Source of the DNA: Psychrobacter sp. JCM 18901 | GTDB lineage: Bacteria > Pseudomonadota > Gammaproteobacteria > Pseudomonadales > Moraxellaceae | Direction of reading: 5' to 3' | NCBI RefSeq assembly: GCF_000586435.1 | Contig: NZ_BAWH01000019.1 | Coordinates: forward strand, 1-64,000 | DNA length: 64,000 bases | Shown here: positions 1 through 9,742 of the stretch, piece by piece | Layout: each line of letters opens with the position of its first letter | Position numbering within the stretch: the stretch's first letter is position 1 | Notes under the pieces: generated by a model | The model's input: the letters and a program-made list of their open reading frames with translations, nothing else | Told to the model about the DNA's origin: nothing | Database searches by the model: none | Made by a program: the position numbers and the translations under genes

Positions 1-36
1 AGTCAACTAGAACAAGAAGTTGTAGACAGATGGTAG
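1..36 (+). CDS. Possible 3' end of a gene cut by the window edge
   Basis: One forward frame is open from base 1 for 11 codons and stops with TAG. It may be the tail of an upstream gene, but 11 codons cannot show this and no family can be named. No terminator follows before the next gene on the opposite strand. Confidence 0.2.
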   Translation, partial: SQLEQEVVDRW

Positions 37-103
37 ATTTTCATGCATAGGCTGCAAAACTAATCTGCATGCAGAGTATAACAGTCATTATATTAATAGT
101 AAG

Positions 104-355
104 TTATAGCCCCACATCATCTTGAGTAAGCGCCACTCTCTTTACTGAGACAGCATATTCCCATAGCTCACCTTTATCACAAACGAACTGGTCGTTATTG
201 AAAGCTACAATAGGAACCAATAATTCGTAGTAATCATTATCTATGGTTGCTATAGCATAATCATCGCTAACGTTGCTGACAGCACACCATACATAGTTGC
301 TGACATTTCCCAAGATGGCTTTGGTTAACTCACTGCCTTGTAATTCAGCAATCAT
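104..355 (-). CDS. Small hypothetical protein, 83 aa
   Basis: An 83-residue acidic protein with no signal peptide or membrane segment. A GGAG lies about 9 bases before the ATG. Its middle is rich in Asp, Tyr and Val (around residues 28-48), which would suit a small beta-rich fold, but no known family is recognised. It is isolated, with more than 350 bases upstream before pqqA on the other strand. It could be a lineage-specific gene or a chance frame. Confidence 0.45.
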   Translation of the reverse strand: MIAELQGSELTKAILGNVSNYVWCAVSNVSDDYAIATIDNDYYELLVPIVAFNNDQFVCDKGELWEYAVSVKRVALTQDDVGL

Positions 356-359
356 CTTC

Positions 360-727
360 AGGCTCCAGTATCTATCAAGTTAATCTATTACTTTATAGAT
401 AAATTCGGTTTTTGCAATATATCTGTATAACTCATAAGTTCTCGAAATACGCCTGACTCCCATCGAGCAGATTTTTTATAGTTATAATTTATACTCAAAC
501 TATTCAAAGATATTTTTAATCTTATGCTCGATATACTGTCTTTTCGGTATGATAAATCGGCTTTCATTTATGCTATAAAAGACTGCTTGAACGATGCTCG
601 TTAACGCTTTACTAACATCTAAGAAATTGACAGCAGGGGGCAGCTTATACTACCCTTTATCACTCACTCATTCATTCATTTTATTAATCTTACTTCTTAA
701 ATAGTAAGATCGTTCCGGAGTAATCCC
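360..727. other. Intergenic region upstream of pqqA
   Basis: About 370 AT-rich bases with no open frame that looks coding. It must hold the pqq promoter. A TTGACA lies at 627-632, but the TATACT after it is only 13 bases away, so no promoter can be assigned firmly. A GGAG ribosome site stands just before pqqA. Confidence 0.4.
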
Positions 728-802
728 ATGCAGTGGACCAAACCAGCTTTTCAAGACATTCGTATCGGTTTCGAAGTGACTATGTATTTCGAAGCACGCT
801 AA
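728..802 (+). CDS. pqqA: PqqA, PQQ precursor peptide (24 aa)
   Basis: A 24-residue peptide with the PqqA signature: the Glu and Tyr that are cross-linked to form pyrroloquinoline quinone stand in the order E-V-T-M-Y near residues 16-20, and the peptide ends F-E-A-R. A GGAG ribosome site sits about 8 bases upstream. PqqE joins the Glu and Tyr side chains while PqqD holds the peptide. Position directly ahead of pqqB fits all known pqq operons. The gene is too short for most gene finders. Confidence 0.95.
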   Translation: MQWTKPAFQDIRIGFEVTMYFEAR

Positions 803-825
803 AACTCATTAGCACTCAATCCATT

Positions 826-858
826 AAAAGCCCTAGATGATTAGGGCTTTTATTTTTT
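826..858 (+). terminator. Hairpin between pqqA and pqqB
   Basis: A perfect 9-bp stem (AAAAGCCCT at 826-834 with AGGGCTTTT at 843-851), an 8-base loop and a following T run. It has the form of a rho-independent terminator. Placed between pqqA and pqqB, it probably stops most transcripts after pqqA, giving much precursor peptide and little enzyme. Confidence 0.85.
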
Positions 859-873
859 TGGAAATATTGATTT

Positions 874-1786
874 ATGTATATTCACGTTTTAGGCTCAGCT
901 GCTGGTGGCGGTTTCCCGCAGTGGAACTGTAACTGCGATAATTGCCACGGTGTCCGTCAAGGCACGATTCAGGAAAAAAACCCGTACCCAATCTTCGATA
1001 GCCATATCAGAAAATGGTGTGGATTGGATCTTATTCAACGCGTCACCTGATATCCGCCAACAATTATTTGAGTTCAAGGCAGCACAGCCAGCACGTCAAT
1101 TGAGAGATACAGGCATCACGAATGTGGTCTTGATGGACAGTCAACTTGACCATACGACGGGGCTATTGACCCTGCGTGAAGGTTGTCCAATGCCTGTTTG
1201 GTGTACTGACATGGTCTATCAAGATCTCACGACAGGATTTCCTCTTTTTAATATGTTAAAGCACTGGAATGGCGGCTTGCAATATAATCAAATTGATCCA
1301 GAAAAGACGTTTAAGATTGAAGGATTTGACAATTTAGAATTGACGCCTTTAGTGATTAGAAGCTCTGCACCGCCCTACTCTCCGCACCGCAACGACCCGC
1401 ATGATGGCGACAATATTGCTCTGATTGTAAAAGATTTAAAAACACAAAAACAGCTGTTCTATGCGCCAGGTTTGGGCAAAATTGATGATGACGTTATGCA
1501 GATCATGCGCGCCTCTGATTGCGTGATGATTGACGGTACGCTATGGACAGACAATGAAATGCAAGAGTGCGGCGTCGGTACAAAGACCGGCCAAGACATG
1601 GGGCATTTACATATTAGTGGTAAAGACGGCTCGCTACATTATTTAGATCAGTTGGATAACGCTCGTAAGGTGCTGATCCATATTAATAATACCAACCCGA
1701 TATTGAATGAACAGTCTGAACAAGCCGCGACATTAAAACAACATGGTGTTGAAGTAGCATTTGATGGTATGCAGATTGAGCTTTAA
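874..1786 (+). CDS. pqqB: PqqB, PQQ biosynthesis metallo-beta-lactamase-fold oxidoreductase (one frameshift)
   Basis: PqqB is a metallo-beta-lactamase-fold protein of PQQ synthesis, reported to hydroxylate the tyrosine-derived part of the intermediate. The start at 874 opens with the family N-terminus ([21 protein letters not shown]). The rest (N-A-S-P-D-I-R, then [10 protein letters not shown]) lies in another frame. The frames join if the 7-A run at 974-980 is read as 6, giving 303 residues, the usual length. The shift looks like a homopolymer error rather than decay, because both sides are well conserved. Confidence 0.93.
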
Positions 1787-1827
1787 TACAAACGGTAAGG
1801 CAAAACAGCAATCGTAAGGTGAGAACA

Positions 1828-2586
1828 ATGCAAGAAGAAAACACAGCGCTAAGCCCAGAAGCGTTTGAACAAGCGATTATGGATAAGGGTCAGTATTATC
1901 ATATTTACCATCCTTTTCATATTATGATGCATGAAGGCAAAGCGACCCAGCAGCAGATCCAAGCGTGGGTCGCCAACCGTTTTTATTATCAGATCAATAT
2001 CCCATTGAAAGATGCGGCCATTATGGCAAACTGTCCTGATCAGCGCGTGCGTCAAGAATGGATTCAACGCATGATTGATCAAGATGGCGTCTATCCTGAT
2101 GGCGGCGGTCGTGAAGCATGGCTAGGTCTGGCAGAGGCAGTCGGTCTGACTCGTGAGCAGGTGATTTCTGAAGAGCTGGTACTACCGGGTGTGCGTTTTG
2201 CTGTCGATGCTTATGTGAACTTTGCGCGGCGTACCTCATGGCGAGAAGCCGCCAGTAGCTCACTGACTGAGCTGTTTGCCCCGCAGATTCATCAGTCGCG
2301 TTTAGAGTCGTGGCCCAAGCATTACCCTTGGATAAAGGAGCAAGGCTATACCTATTTCCGCTCGCGCCTCAGCCAAGCTCGCCGCGATGTTGAGCATGGT
2401 CTGACCATCACACTCGACTCATTCAAAACAGCCGAGCAACAAGAGCGTATGCTTGAGATCCTACAGTTTAAGCTCGATATCTTATGGACAATCTTGGATG
2501 CCTTGAGCTTGGCCTATGTGCATAACCAAGCCCCTTACCAAAGTGTTACCACTGACAATGTCTGGCATAAAGGATTGTTCAAATGA
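1828..2586 (+). CDS. pqqC: PqqC, pyrroloquinoline-quinone synthase
   Basis: PqqC is a cofactor-less oxidase of the TenA/PqqC fold that carries out the final ring closure and eight-electron oxidation to PQQ. The frame is intact at 252 residues, the family length, with the typical opening ([10 protein letters not shown]), I-M-A-N-C-P-D near residue 67 and a His/Tyr-rich helix near the end. The ATG at 1828 is preferred over an upstream GTG at 1819 because AAGGTGAG sits just ahead of it. Its stop overlaps the pqqD start by 4 bases. Confidence 0.95.
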   Translation: MQEENTALSPEAFEQAIMDKGQYYHIYHPFHIMMHEGKATQQQIQAWVANRFYYQINIPLKDAAIMANCPDQRVRQEWIQRMIDQDGVYPDGGGREAWLGLAEAVGLTREQVISEELVLPGVRFAVDAYVNFARRTSWREAASSSLTELFAPQIHQSRLESWPKHYPWIKEQGYTYFRSRLSQARRDVEHGLTITLDSFKTAEQQERMLEILQFKLDILWTILDALSLAYVHNQAPYQSVTTDNVWHKGLFK

Positions 2587-2878
2587 GTATACCTGCTAGT
2601 TTACCTGAGCTGGATCAATCCATCGTACCGGCATGGCGTCATGGCTATCGCTTTCAGTTTGAGCCAGCGCAAAACGCCTATGTCTTACTCTACCTGAAGG
2701 CATGATTAAGCTCAATGACAGTGCCAGCATCATTGGGCAACATATTGATGGCAAAGCGTCCATTGCTGATATTATCCAAAAGGTACAGGCTATGTTTGGT
2801 GATATTCCCGAAATCGAACAAGACATCATTGAATATATGCTGGTCGCCCAGCGTGAACATTGGATTGATTTAGTATGA
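2583..2878 (+). CDS. pqqD: PqqD, PqqA-binding chaperone (one frameshift)
   Basis: PqqD binds the PqqA peptide and presents it to PqqE. The first part ends in Y-V-L-L-Y, and the second (G-M-I-K-L-N-D-S-A, the family hallmark) follows in another frame. Restoring one C near 2691 (TACCTGAAGG to TACCCTGAAGG) gives Y-P-E-G-M-I-K-L and a protein of about 98 residues. The gene overlaps pqqC by ATGA at its start and pqqE by ATGA at its end, so translation is probably coupled. The missing C matches the deletion class seen across this window. Confidence 0.9.
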
Positions 2879-4048
2879 CTGCGCCAGTCGGGCTACCGCT
2901 ATGGCTGCTTGCTGAGCTGACCTACCGCTGCCCCTTACAATGCCCTTATTGCTCAAATCCTATCGATTATGCTCAGTATAAAGAAGAGCTAACGACAGAG
3001 GAATGGTTTGATGTATTTGATCAGGCGCGGCAAATGGGCGCGGTGCAGCTTGGTTTTTCTGGCGGCGAGCCACTGGTTCGTCAAGACCTAGAAGAGCTGG
3101 TCGCTTATGCACACAATCAAGGTTTTTATACTAACTTGATCACGTCGGGTATGGGATTGACCGAAGCTCGGATTGCGCGTTTAAAAGAAGCAGGTCTTCA
3201 GCATATCCAGATCAGCTTCCAAGCCAGCGATCCAACGGTGAACAATGCCTTGGCAGGTTCAAAGCATGCCTTTGAGCAAAAATATGAGATGTCACGTCTG
3301 GTCAAACAGTACGATTACCCGATGGTACTTAACTTTGTCATTCATCGGCAAAACATCGATCAGATTGACCAGATTATTGAGCTGTGCTTAGAGCTGGAAG
3401 CCGACACAGTTGAGCTGGCTATTTGCCAGTTTTACGGCTGGGCATTTGAAAACATAGAGGGTTTACTACCAACCAAAGCGCAAGTGGTCCGAGCCGAACG
3501 CATTACCAATGAATACCGTAAGCAGATTGAAGAACGTGGTATCAAATGCAAACTTATTTTTGTGGTGCCTGATTATTATGAAGAACGTCCAAAGCCCTGT
3601 ATGGATGGCTGGGGCAAGATTTTCTTAACAGTGGCCCCAGACGGTACAGCCCTGCCTTGCCATGCTGCCAGACAAATGCCAATACAGTTTCCTAATGTAC
3701 GACATACACCACTGTCAGATATTTGGTATGAATCTACGAGCTTCAATCAGTTTCGCGGTGATGACTGGATGCCTGACATGTGCCAAAGCTGCCCAGACAA
3801 AGAACGCGATTATGGCGGCTGTCGTTGCCAAGCCTTTATACTGACTGGGGACGCCAAAAATGCCGATCCTGTCTGTGGCAAATCGCCTTATCACTACTTG
3901 ATTGAGGAGGCGCGTATCAACAGCGAGACGCCTGTACCTTTTGAAGAGTTGCGCTTTCGTAATCCAAAAAAATTCTAAAACACTGAGCAATAAACAGCTG
4001 AATAAAGACAAATTGATTCCTACTCGTATGGTAACAGGTGAAATATGA
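2875..4048 (+). CDS. pqqE: PqqE, radical SAM enzyme joining Glu and Tyr of PqqA
   Basis: PqqE is a radical S-adenosylmethionine enzyme. The C-x3-C-x2-C cluster motif is at residues 19, 23 and 26, S-G-G-E-P follows near 62, and a Cys-rich SPASM domain (C-H-A-A-R, C-Q-S-C-P-D, G-G-C-R-C-Q-A) fills the C-terminal third. As written, the frame stops at 3978 just after a 7-A run (3966-3972). With 6 A it runs on 23 codons to a TGA at 4046-4048, which overlaps the next ATG by the same ATGA seen at the two previous junctions. That makes 390 residues and is the preferred reading. Confidence 0.9.
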
Positions 4049-5101
4049 ATGCTAATACTAAGCCTGTGATATTTGATGGACATAACGATCTATTGACTCG
4101 CCTTTGGCTAAGTTCAGCTGCCGATCCGGTACATGATTTCATTTATGGTACGTTACCGGGACATTTGGATTTACAACGCTGCAAAGACGCGAATTGGATG
4201 GGCGGATTATTTTCTATTTTCCTGCCGCCCTATGCTTATGTGAAAAACAACCATCCTGACAAATTAGCCAATCCCTCACATTCAGACTTCACTCCGCAAG
4301 AAATCGTCGATATCTGCTGTGCGCAATTGAAACTAGCCCAGCAACTAGAGGCAAGATCTGACGGTCAGATTCAGATTTGCACCTCGTTAGAACAAATTCA
4401 GGCCTGTCAGCAGAATCAACAACTGGCTATCGTTTTGCATCTTGAAGGTGCTGAGTTTTTAGCCATACAGCCTGAACTGCTAGATGTGTTTTATGATGCC
4501 GGACTCAGAAGCATTGGCCCACTATGGAATAGAAAGAGCCTTTTCGGTGATGGCTTGAATGCCTCCTTTCCGCATTCTCCAGATACGGGAGCTGGGCTTA
4601 CGACTCAAGGTAAAGACCTCATTCTTAAATGCAGTGAAAAGCATATGCTGATCGATGTGTCGCATATGAATGAGCGTGCTTTTTGGGATACGCTAGAGAT
4701 TGCTTGCCAGCCTATTGTTGCAACACACTCCAATGCACATGCTCTATGTCAGCAAGCACGGAACTTAACTGATCAGCAGCTGGCTGCTATTAAACAAAGC
4801 GATGGTTTGGTTGGGGTGAATTTCGATGTGGCGTTTCTTCGTGCAGATGGGCAACGTAATACGCAAACCTCACTTGACGTGATTGTCGACCATCTTGATT
4901 ATCTGATCGACCATCTAGGCGAAGATCATGTTGGGTTTGGCTCTGATTTTGATGGGTGTCTACTACCTGATGAGCTATCTGATATCAGTCAAATCTCTAT
5001 GTTGATTGAGCGAATGCAACAACGTCACTTCTCAAATCAACTGATTGAAAAGGTGACATCAAAAAAACTGGTTTACGGTACTTGATAAGGTATGGCAATA
5101 G
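4045..5101 (+). CDS. M19-family (renal-type) dipeptidase in the pqq operon (3' frameshift)
   Basis: A zinc dipeptidase of peptidase family M19. The metal motif H-N-D is at residues 13-15, L-H-L-E-G supplies the bridging Glu, A-T-H-S-N-A-H gives later His ligands and G-F-G-S-D-F-D-G closes the site. There is no signal peptide, so it is probably cytoplasmic. The written frame ends abnormally; reading the 7-A run at 5061-5067 as 6 restores K-N-W-F-T-V-L-D-K-V-W-Q and a stop at 5101 (351 residues). Overlap with pqqE suggests it trims PqqA fragments, since the cross-linked Glu-Tyr must be freed, but that role is inferred from position only. Confidence 0.88.
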
Positions 5102-5233
5102 TCATAATAATCATTAAGCAATTACTGTCTAGGGACTGCTGTTTTGCTCATCTGATTAAACATACCTCATGCAAAGAATTTAAATGTTAACTATCTTAAA
5201 ACTGATCAAACAGGGTAATCATTAGTTCTCGTT

Positions 5234-6165
5234 TTACCTTAATACCTGCTCTACCCGTTCAATCAAGTATTCTTTGACCGCATTGAACAATGGATCGATT
5301 AAGCGCCGTTCTGGACAAATCAAATATAGTGGATAATTGGCCACTTGCCAGCCGTCCAACTCCACTTCAATAAGTCTCCCTGCCTTTAAATCGCCGGCGA
5401 TATCTAACTGAGACTTTAATGCGATGCCTTTACCCGCTACTGCCCAGCGGCGTACAACGTCACCGTCTTTACTTCTGCGATTGCCATCCACTGCCACACG
5501 TTTAGTCTTTCCCGCTTTTTCAAAAGTCCACTCGCTCAAATACTTTTCATCATGACCCAAACGTAAACAGTTATGCTGCGATAAATCTTCTGGCATTGTT
5601 GGGATACCAATATCCTTATCAATCTTGTTCAAATACTCCTTTGACGCACACAGTATAGGGCGATTATTCAACACTATGGGTAATGCGACCAGTGATGAAT
5701 CTTTGGGTGCGCCGTAACGTAGTGCCAAATCAATCTGCTGACCGTACAAGTCCACATAGCTGTCTGACATATGTAGCTGCACCGTCACTTTTGGGTGAAT
5801 GTCTATAAAATCGTCCAGCCAAGCAAAATTAGGTTTCGTCCCAAATCTGATGATGCCGACAGTCGAATGGTACCCGTCAGTTCAGCATCATTGTCATGTA
5901 GTCCTGCATAAGCGTTGTCTAAAATAGCCACCGCATCTCGGCAATGCTTTAAATATTGCTCCCCCTTGCTAGTTAGACGCAGCCTACGAGTAGAGCGAAC
6001 AAATAATACCGTCTCAATTTCCGCTTCTAATCGCTTGACCGCTGCACTCACAACTGCAGGCGACAGATCTAAGTGCCGAGCACAGGCAGATAGGCTACCT
6101 AAGCGAGCGGTCTCAATAAAAATACGTAAATCCTGCAAATTTTTCATCGTCATGCCTTCGCTCAA
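5234..6165 (-). CDS. LysR-family regulator (one frameshift)
   Basis: An N-terminal winged helix (L-Q-D-L-R-I-F-I-E-T-A, then S-A-C-A-R-H-L-D-L-S-P-A-V-V-S) is followed by a LysR substrate-binding domain (L-A-L-R-Y-G and G-I-A-L-K-S-Q). The halves are in different frames; adding one C near 5830 restores L-I-L-P-W-L-D-D-F. The joined protein is about 304-310 residues, normal for LysR. Translation may begin at 6147 (M-K-N-L-Q-D) rather than 6165. It is divergent from the 2OG-Fe oxygenase at 6323, the usual arrangement for a LysR protein and its target. Confidence 0.85.
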
Positions 6166-6322
6166 TTAACGTCTAACTTAGCAACCACCATCGCTTGCTG
6201 CTGCTAGCCTCATCATTATATAAAAATTATTGAAACTGTTTCTCTAAACCTGCTGATTATCAAAATCATTAATTATAGTAGCATGCACCTATAAGGTTCA
6301 CTCACACATTTGGAGATACACA

Positions 6323-7297
6323 ATGGATACTATAATACGGCCTACGAGCACACAGGACACTCAACACCATAGCGACCATGATGGAGATAATCAACAGAGC
6401 GCACTACAGCAAGCACGCAACTTACCACTACCTTCAAAATCAGACATGCTTAGACGTGCACCATCGGTAGAGCATTTCTGGCATCAAAACAGCCAGTTAC
6501 TAGAGCAAGCATGGGCAGAATGGGAAACCACTGAGCATGACTTGCCTGTACTCGATGATTCATTATTTGATCCAACTCTATGTGATGCAGTGACGCAAGC
6601 GTGGCGCACTCCTTCTACGGAGACAGCGGTTAAAAACTTATGGCAAGAGATACTACCTGACGTATATCAGGGGCAACTCTTTGACCCAGCACAACTATCA
6701 ACGCTGCGCCGTTATTTGCAAGCAATCGCAGACGCTAATATCCCAATACGTCCTCCTTATGGTATCGCATTGAATAGTAATGGCGCCATGCTAGATGCGC
6801 GCTCGCTAGGCTATCTGGCCACCCCTAATTTTCAGGCGTTTTATCATAAAGTCATGAATCAATATATGCGCCCTATCGCTCGGTTATTATTTGCCAATAT
6901 TTATGGCTATGACACTCAGACCTTTGGGTTCTCGATTCAATACCAGCCGGCAGGCGACACATCGCTACAACTTCATACTGATGCTTCAGCGGTGACTATG
7001 AATATTAACCTAAATCTGCCAGGCGAAGACTTTACTGGATCAGAAGTTGACTTTGTCGATCGCCATTTAGGGCAAACCAGACGTGCCATCTTTAAACCTG
7101 GCATGGCGATTATTCATAGAGGCTCAGTGCCTCACGCCGCACATTCAATCACCAGTGGCAAACGTACCAATATGGTGCTTTGGCTGTATGGCGATAATAT
7201 GCAAGTACCACGAGGAGTTGGGCTTAATAGTCATATTGATGCCAATCAACGTTGGACTGCTACGCACAGTCAGCCTGATAATTTCGCACCGTTTTAA
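6323..7297 (+). CDS. 2-oxoglutarate/Fe(II) oxygenase-like protein
   Basis: A 324-residue cytoplasmic protein. The C-terminal half has the 2OG-Fe(II) facial triad: H-T-D near residues 217-219, a distal His in S-V-P-H-A-A-H-S near 270, then the 2OG-binding Arg/Lys region (S-G-K-R-T-N-M-V-L-W-L-Y-G). Such enzymes hydroxylate or halogenate small molecules or proteins; the substrate here cannot be told. The N-terminus (His/Asp/Gln-rich, residues 8-25) looks disordered. GGAG lies 9 bases before the ATG. The frame is intact and the gene stands alone, divergent from a LysR gene. Confidence 0.8.
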   Translation: MDTIIRPTSTQDTQHHSDHDGDNQQSALQQARNLPLPSKSDMLRRAPSVEHFWHQNSQLLEQAWAEWETTEHDLPVLDDSLFDPTLCDAVTQAWRTPSTETAVKNLWQEILPDVYQGQLFDPAQLSTLRRYLQAIADANIPIRPPYGIALNSNGAMLDARSLGYLATPNFQAFYHKVMNQYMRPIARLLFANIYGYDTQTFGFSIQYQPAGDTSLQLHTDASAVTMNINLNLPGEDFTGSEVDFVDRHLGQTRRAIFKPGMAIIHRGSVPHAAHSITSGKRTNMVLWLYGDNMQVPRGVGLNSHIDANQRWTATHSQPDNFAPF

Positions 7298-7597
7298 GAT
7301 CAGTTTATGCGTTTAATAAATTTATCAATTGATAAATCACCTTCATTATACGTCCTAATATAGCTAACAAATAACCTTTAAAAAGATTAAAAACGCCGTA
7401 TTCTCAAAATAATATTGAAAGTGTTTTCTCTTGTAGCTAGTGGTTCTAATGTATGAACTTTACTATTATGAGTCATCACTAGGACGGACTAATCAGTTAA
7501 CTTGATGAACAATAAGGGTTGAGTGGCACCGTTTGTTAAATCCGTTTGTATTACCAGCTGACTAAAAAACTGAAACTTACTTTACTTAAGGACAATC
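7298..7597. other. Intergenic region with no gene seen
   Basis: Three hundred AT-rich bases between the oxygenase and the nitroreductase. A short palindrome (TTATCAATTGATAA near 7322-7335) is the only structure noticed. AAGGA stands before the nitroreductase start. Confidence 0.4.
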
Positions 7598-8252
7598 ATG
7601 AAAACCATTAATGAAGCACTAACTGGCGTTACAGCACCAAAGTATTTGATGCCAATAAAAAGATATCTGCTGAAGATTTTAAGCAGATCAAAGACATGCT
7701 ACAAATGAGTCCATCAAGTACCAATATTCAACCATGGAACTTTGTCATTGCAGATGATGACGCAGGCAAAGCGCGCATTGCCAAAAGCACGCAAGGTGCC
7801 TTTCATTTTAATACACCTAAAGTCCTAGATGCCTCACACGTGGTGGTTTTATGTACTCGTATTCATGCGGATGATGAGTATCTGCAAGCTGTGTTAGAAA
7901 AAGAAGATCAAGATGGTCGCTATGCGCAGCCAGAATTCAAAGCACAGATGCATCAAGGTCGCCAATTGTTCTTAGATATGCATCGCTTCGATACCAAAGA
8001 TGAGCACATTGGCTTGCCAAACAGGTATATCTCAACATGGGCGGGGTACTATTGGGCAGTGCGCTTTTGGGTATTGACACCGTCCCTATGGAAGGTGTTG
8101 ATTTACAGGCGCTTGATACGGAGTTCGACTTACGTAGCAAAGGATATTCTGCTGTGGCAGTGGTATCGTTTGGCTACCGCAGTGATGAAGACTTTAATGC
8201 CAAAATACCTAAATCGCGCTTGAGTGAAGAGACTATTTTTAGTAAGGCTTAA
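7598..8252 (+). CDS. NfsB-type NAD(P)H nitroreductase (two frameshifts)
   Basis: An oxygen-insensitive flavin nitroreductase of the NfsB/FRase I group. The start gives M-K-T-I-N-E-A-L-T. Adding one base near 7631 gives [13 protein letters not shown], then [11 protein letters not shown] (the FMN-binding stretch). Adding one base near 7993 gives [11 protein letters not shown], followed by [10 protein letters not shown]. The total is then 218 residues, matching the family. Each shift is a missing base, probably C, in a T-G-G context. Probable homodimer reducing nitro compounds or quinones. Confidence 0.85.
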
Positions 8253-8260
8253 GCAATCAT

Positions 8261-8530
8261 TAGGGTCTGTTGAACATTCAAATGTGGTGCTGGCAGTCAC
8301 TATTTTTTAGACAATATGCAGTGAATTTTTTTGACGCCTAGTCATTCTAGGTTAAACAATTTCGCCATATATTGGCAGAAAATAGTACTGCCCTGAAAGG
8401 CTGATGCTAAAATCACCCCAAACGTTGTTGCAATCCTAGTTAAGGTCTCGACATTATCGTCGGCTTGCGCCTAATTTGGTGCAATTTTAGCAATCAGCAG
8501 CCCTAATATTTGAATGTTCAACAGACCCTA
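8261..8530. mobile_element. MITE-like element, family A copy 1
   Basis: A 266-bp non-coding element bounded by perfect inverted repeats of at least 21 bp (GGGTCTGTTGAACATTCAAA at the left end, its complement at the right), flanked by TA on both sides. The interior resembles that at 45838-46117. It carries no transposase, so it would be moved in trans; TA duplication is typical of IS630/Tc1-mariner enzymes. Confidence 0.8.
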
Positions 8531-8701
8531 AGCGAAGTCTAAACATTATCAAATGGTCAATAAGTATAATTTTAATGTTGCTATTGGCCGTTTGAGTTTC
8601 TGCTATAGATTTTCTGACGTTTTTTTAATAATATTTCTTATTAATCTACTATGTTGTTTTTAAAATAGTATAAACAAACATTCCGAGCCATCCATTACTT
8701 G

Positions 8702-9601
8702 CTACCAATAAGGCGAACGCTTTATTTCTTCGGCGAGAAAATCAATAAACTTTCTTTGTAGTGGTGTCACCTGCTTTCGATTGGCATAAACCACATAAAC
8801 ACCCAAGGTTTTGGGTTTCCATTCAGGCAATAACTCAATAAGTTGTCCAGATGCAATCAAAGATTTGACTGCGCCAGATGGCTGTAAACTAATCCCATGT
8901 CCACACAACGTGGCAGAGAGCAAGACTTCAGAGATATTGGCGCTAATATTGCCAGAGATAGGAACAGACTCTGGACCATTTGGCCCGTCAAACACCCATG
9001 CCGACCGTCCAAAATACGCAAATGATAGACAGTTGTGATGTACAAGCGACTGTACATCTGTAGGTCTGCCACGCTTTTGTAAATACTCAGGGGCAGCGCA
9101 TACGATAGAGTGGCACTCACCGATACGTCTGGCAACGACATTTGGCTCCAAGTCATTGGTGATACGAATCGCCAAGTCAATACGGGCATCAACTAAATTG
9201 ACCGAGTCATCAGTGGTAAGAATATCAATTGCTGTTTGCGGCCAGTGAGAAACAAAGCGACCAACCACATCCATCAAAAGGCTATCAATTAGCGAAAAGC
9301 TGGCAGTGATTCGCAGCTGACCTTTTAGCTCCAAAGTATTCTGATTGCGTATCTGATCCAACGAGTCGGTCAATCCAAGCAACTGGTACGCCACCTCAAG
9401 AGTCTGCTCACCAGGTGCAGTGAGGCTCAGACTTCGGGTCGTGCGATGTAATAAGCGCATATCCATCCAGCTCTCAAGCTCTGTCAGATAGCGCGTTACC
9501 TTAGCTCTAGACATGTCTAAATTGTCTGCGGCACGGCTCAAGCTACCTTGTTCAACGATCGTGACAAACACCTGCAACGCGGTCAGCCTATCCATCTCCA
9601 C
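8702..9601 (-). CDS. LysR-family regulator
   Basis: An intact 299-residue LysR protein. The helix-turn-helix lies at residues 4-62 (L-T-A-L-Q-V-F-V, then G-S-L-S-R-A-A-D-N-L-D-M-S-R-A-K-V-T-R) and the CrgA-type effector domain follows, ending near F-I-D-F-L-A-E-E-I. Either the GTG at 9601 or the ATG at 9595 may start it. It is divergent from the metallo-beta-lactamase-fold gene at 9743, 141 bases away, which is its likely target. Confidence 0.88.
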   Translation of the reverse strand: MEMDRLTALQVFVTIVEQGSLSRAADNLDMSRAKVTRYLTELESWMDMRLLHRTTRSLSLTAPGEQTLEVAYQLLGLTDSLDQIRNQNTLELKGQLRITASFSLIDSLLMDVVGRFVSHWPQTAIDILTTDDSVNLVDARIDLAIRITNDLEPNVVARRIGECHSIVCAAPEYLQKRGRPTDVQSLVHHNCLSFAYFGRSAWVFDGPNGPESVPISGNISANISEVLLSATLCGHGISLQPSGAVKSLIASGQLIELLPEWKPKTLGVYVVYANRKQVTPLQRKFIDFLAEEIKRSPYW

Positions 9602-9742
9602 ATCCTTATTTGCGCGAAAACTGAAACAGTAAATGCCGAATTATAGCGTATTTAAACGAAATACAATCGAATAGAATAGCCACTAACAACGAATACCGCC
9701 ATTAACGCGGTCTATTTACTCAAACGAAAATACAGGTGGATT

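Noticed and set aside
974..980. Programmed frameshifting at A7 runs
   Set aside because: Slippery A7 sites can shift ribosomes, but here dozens of unrelated genes would need it and a separate class of missing C bases occurs as well. Error is far simpler.
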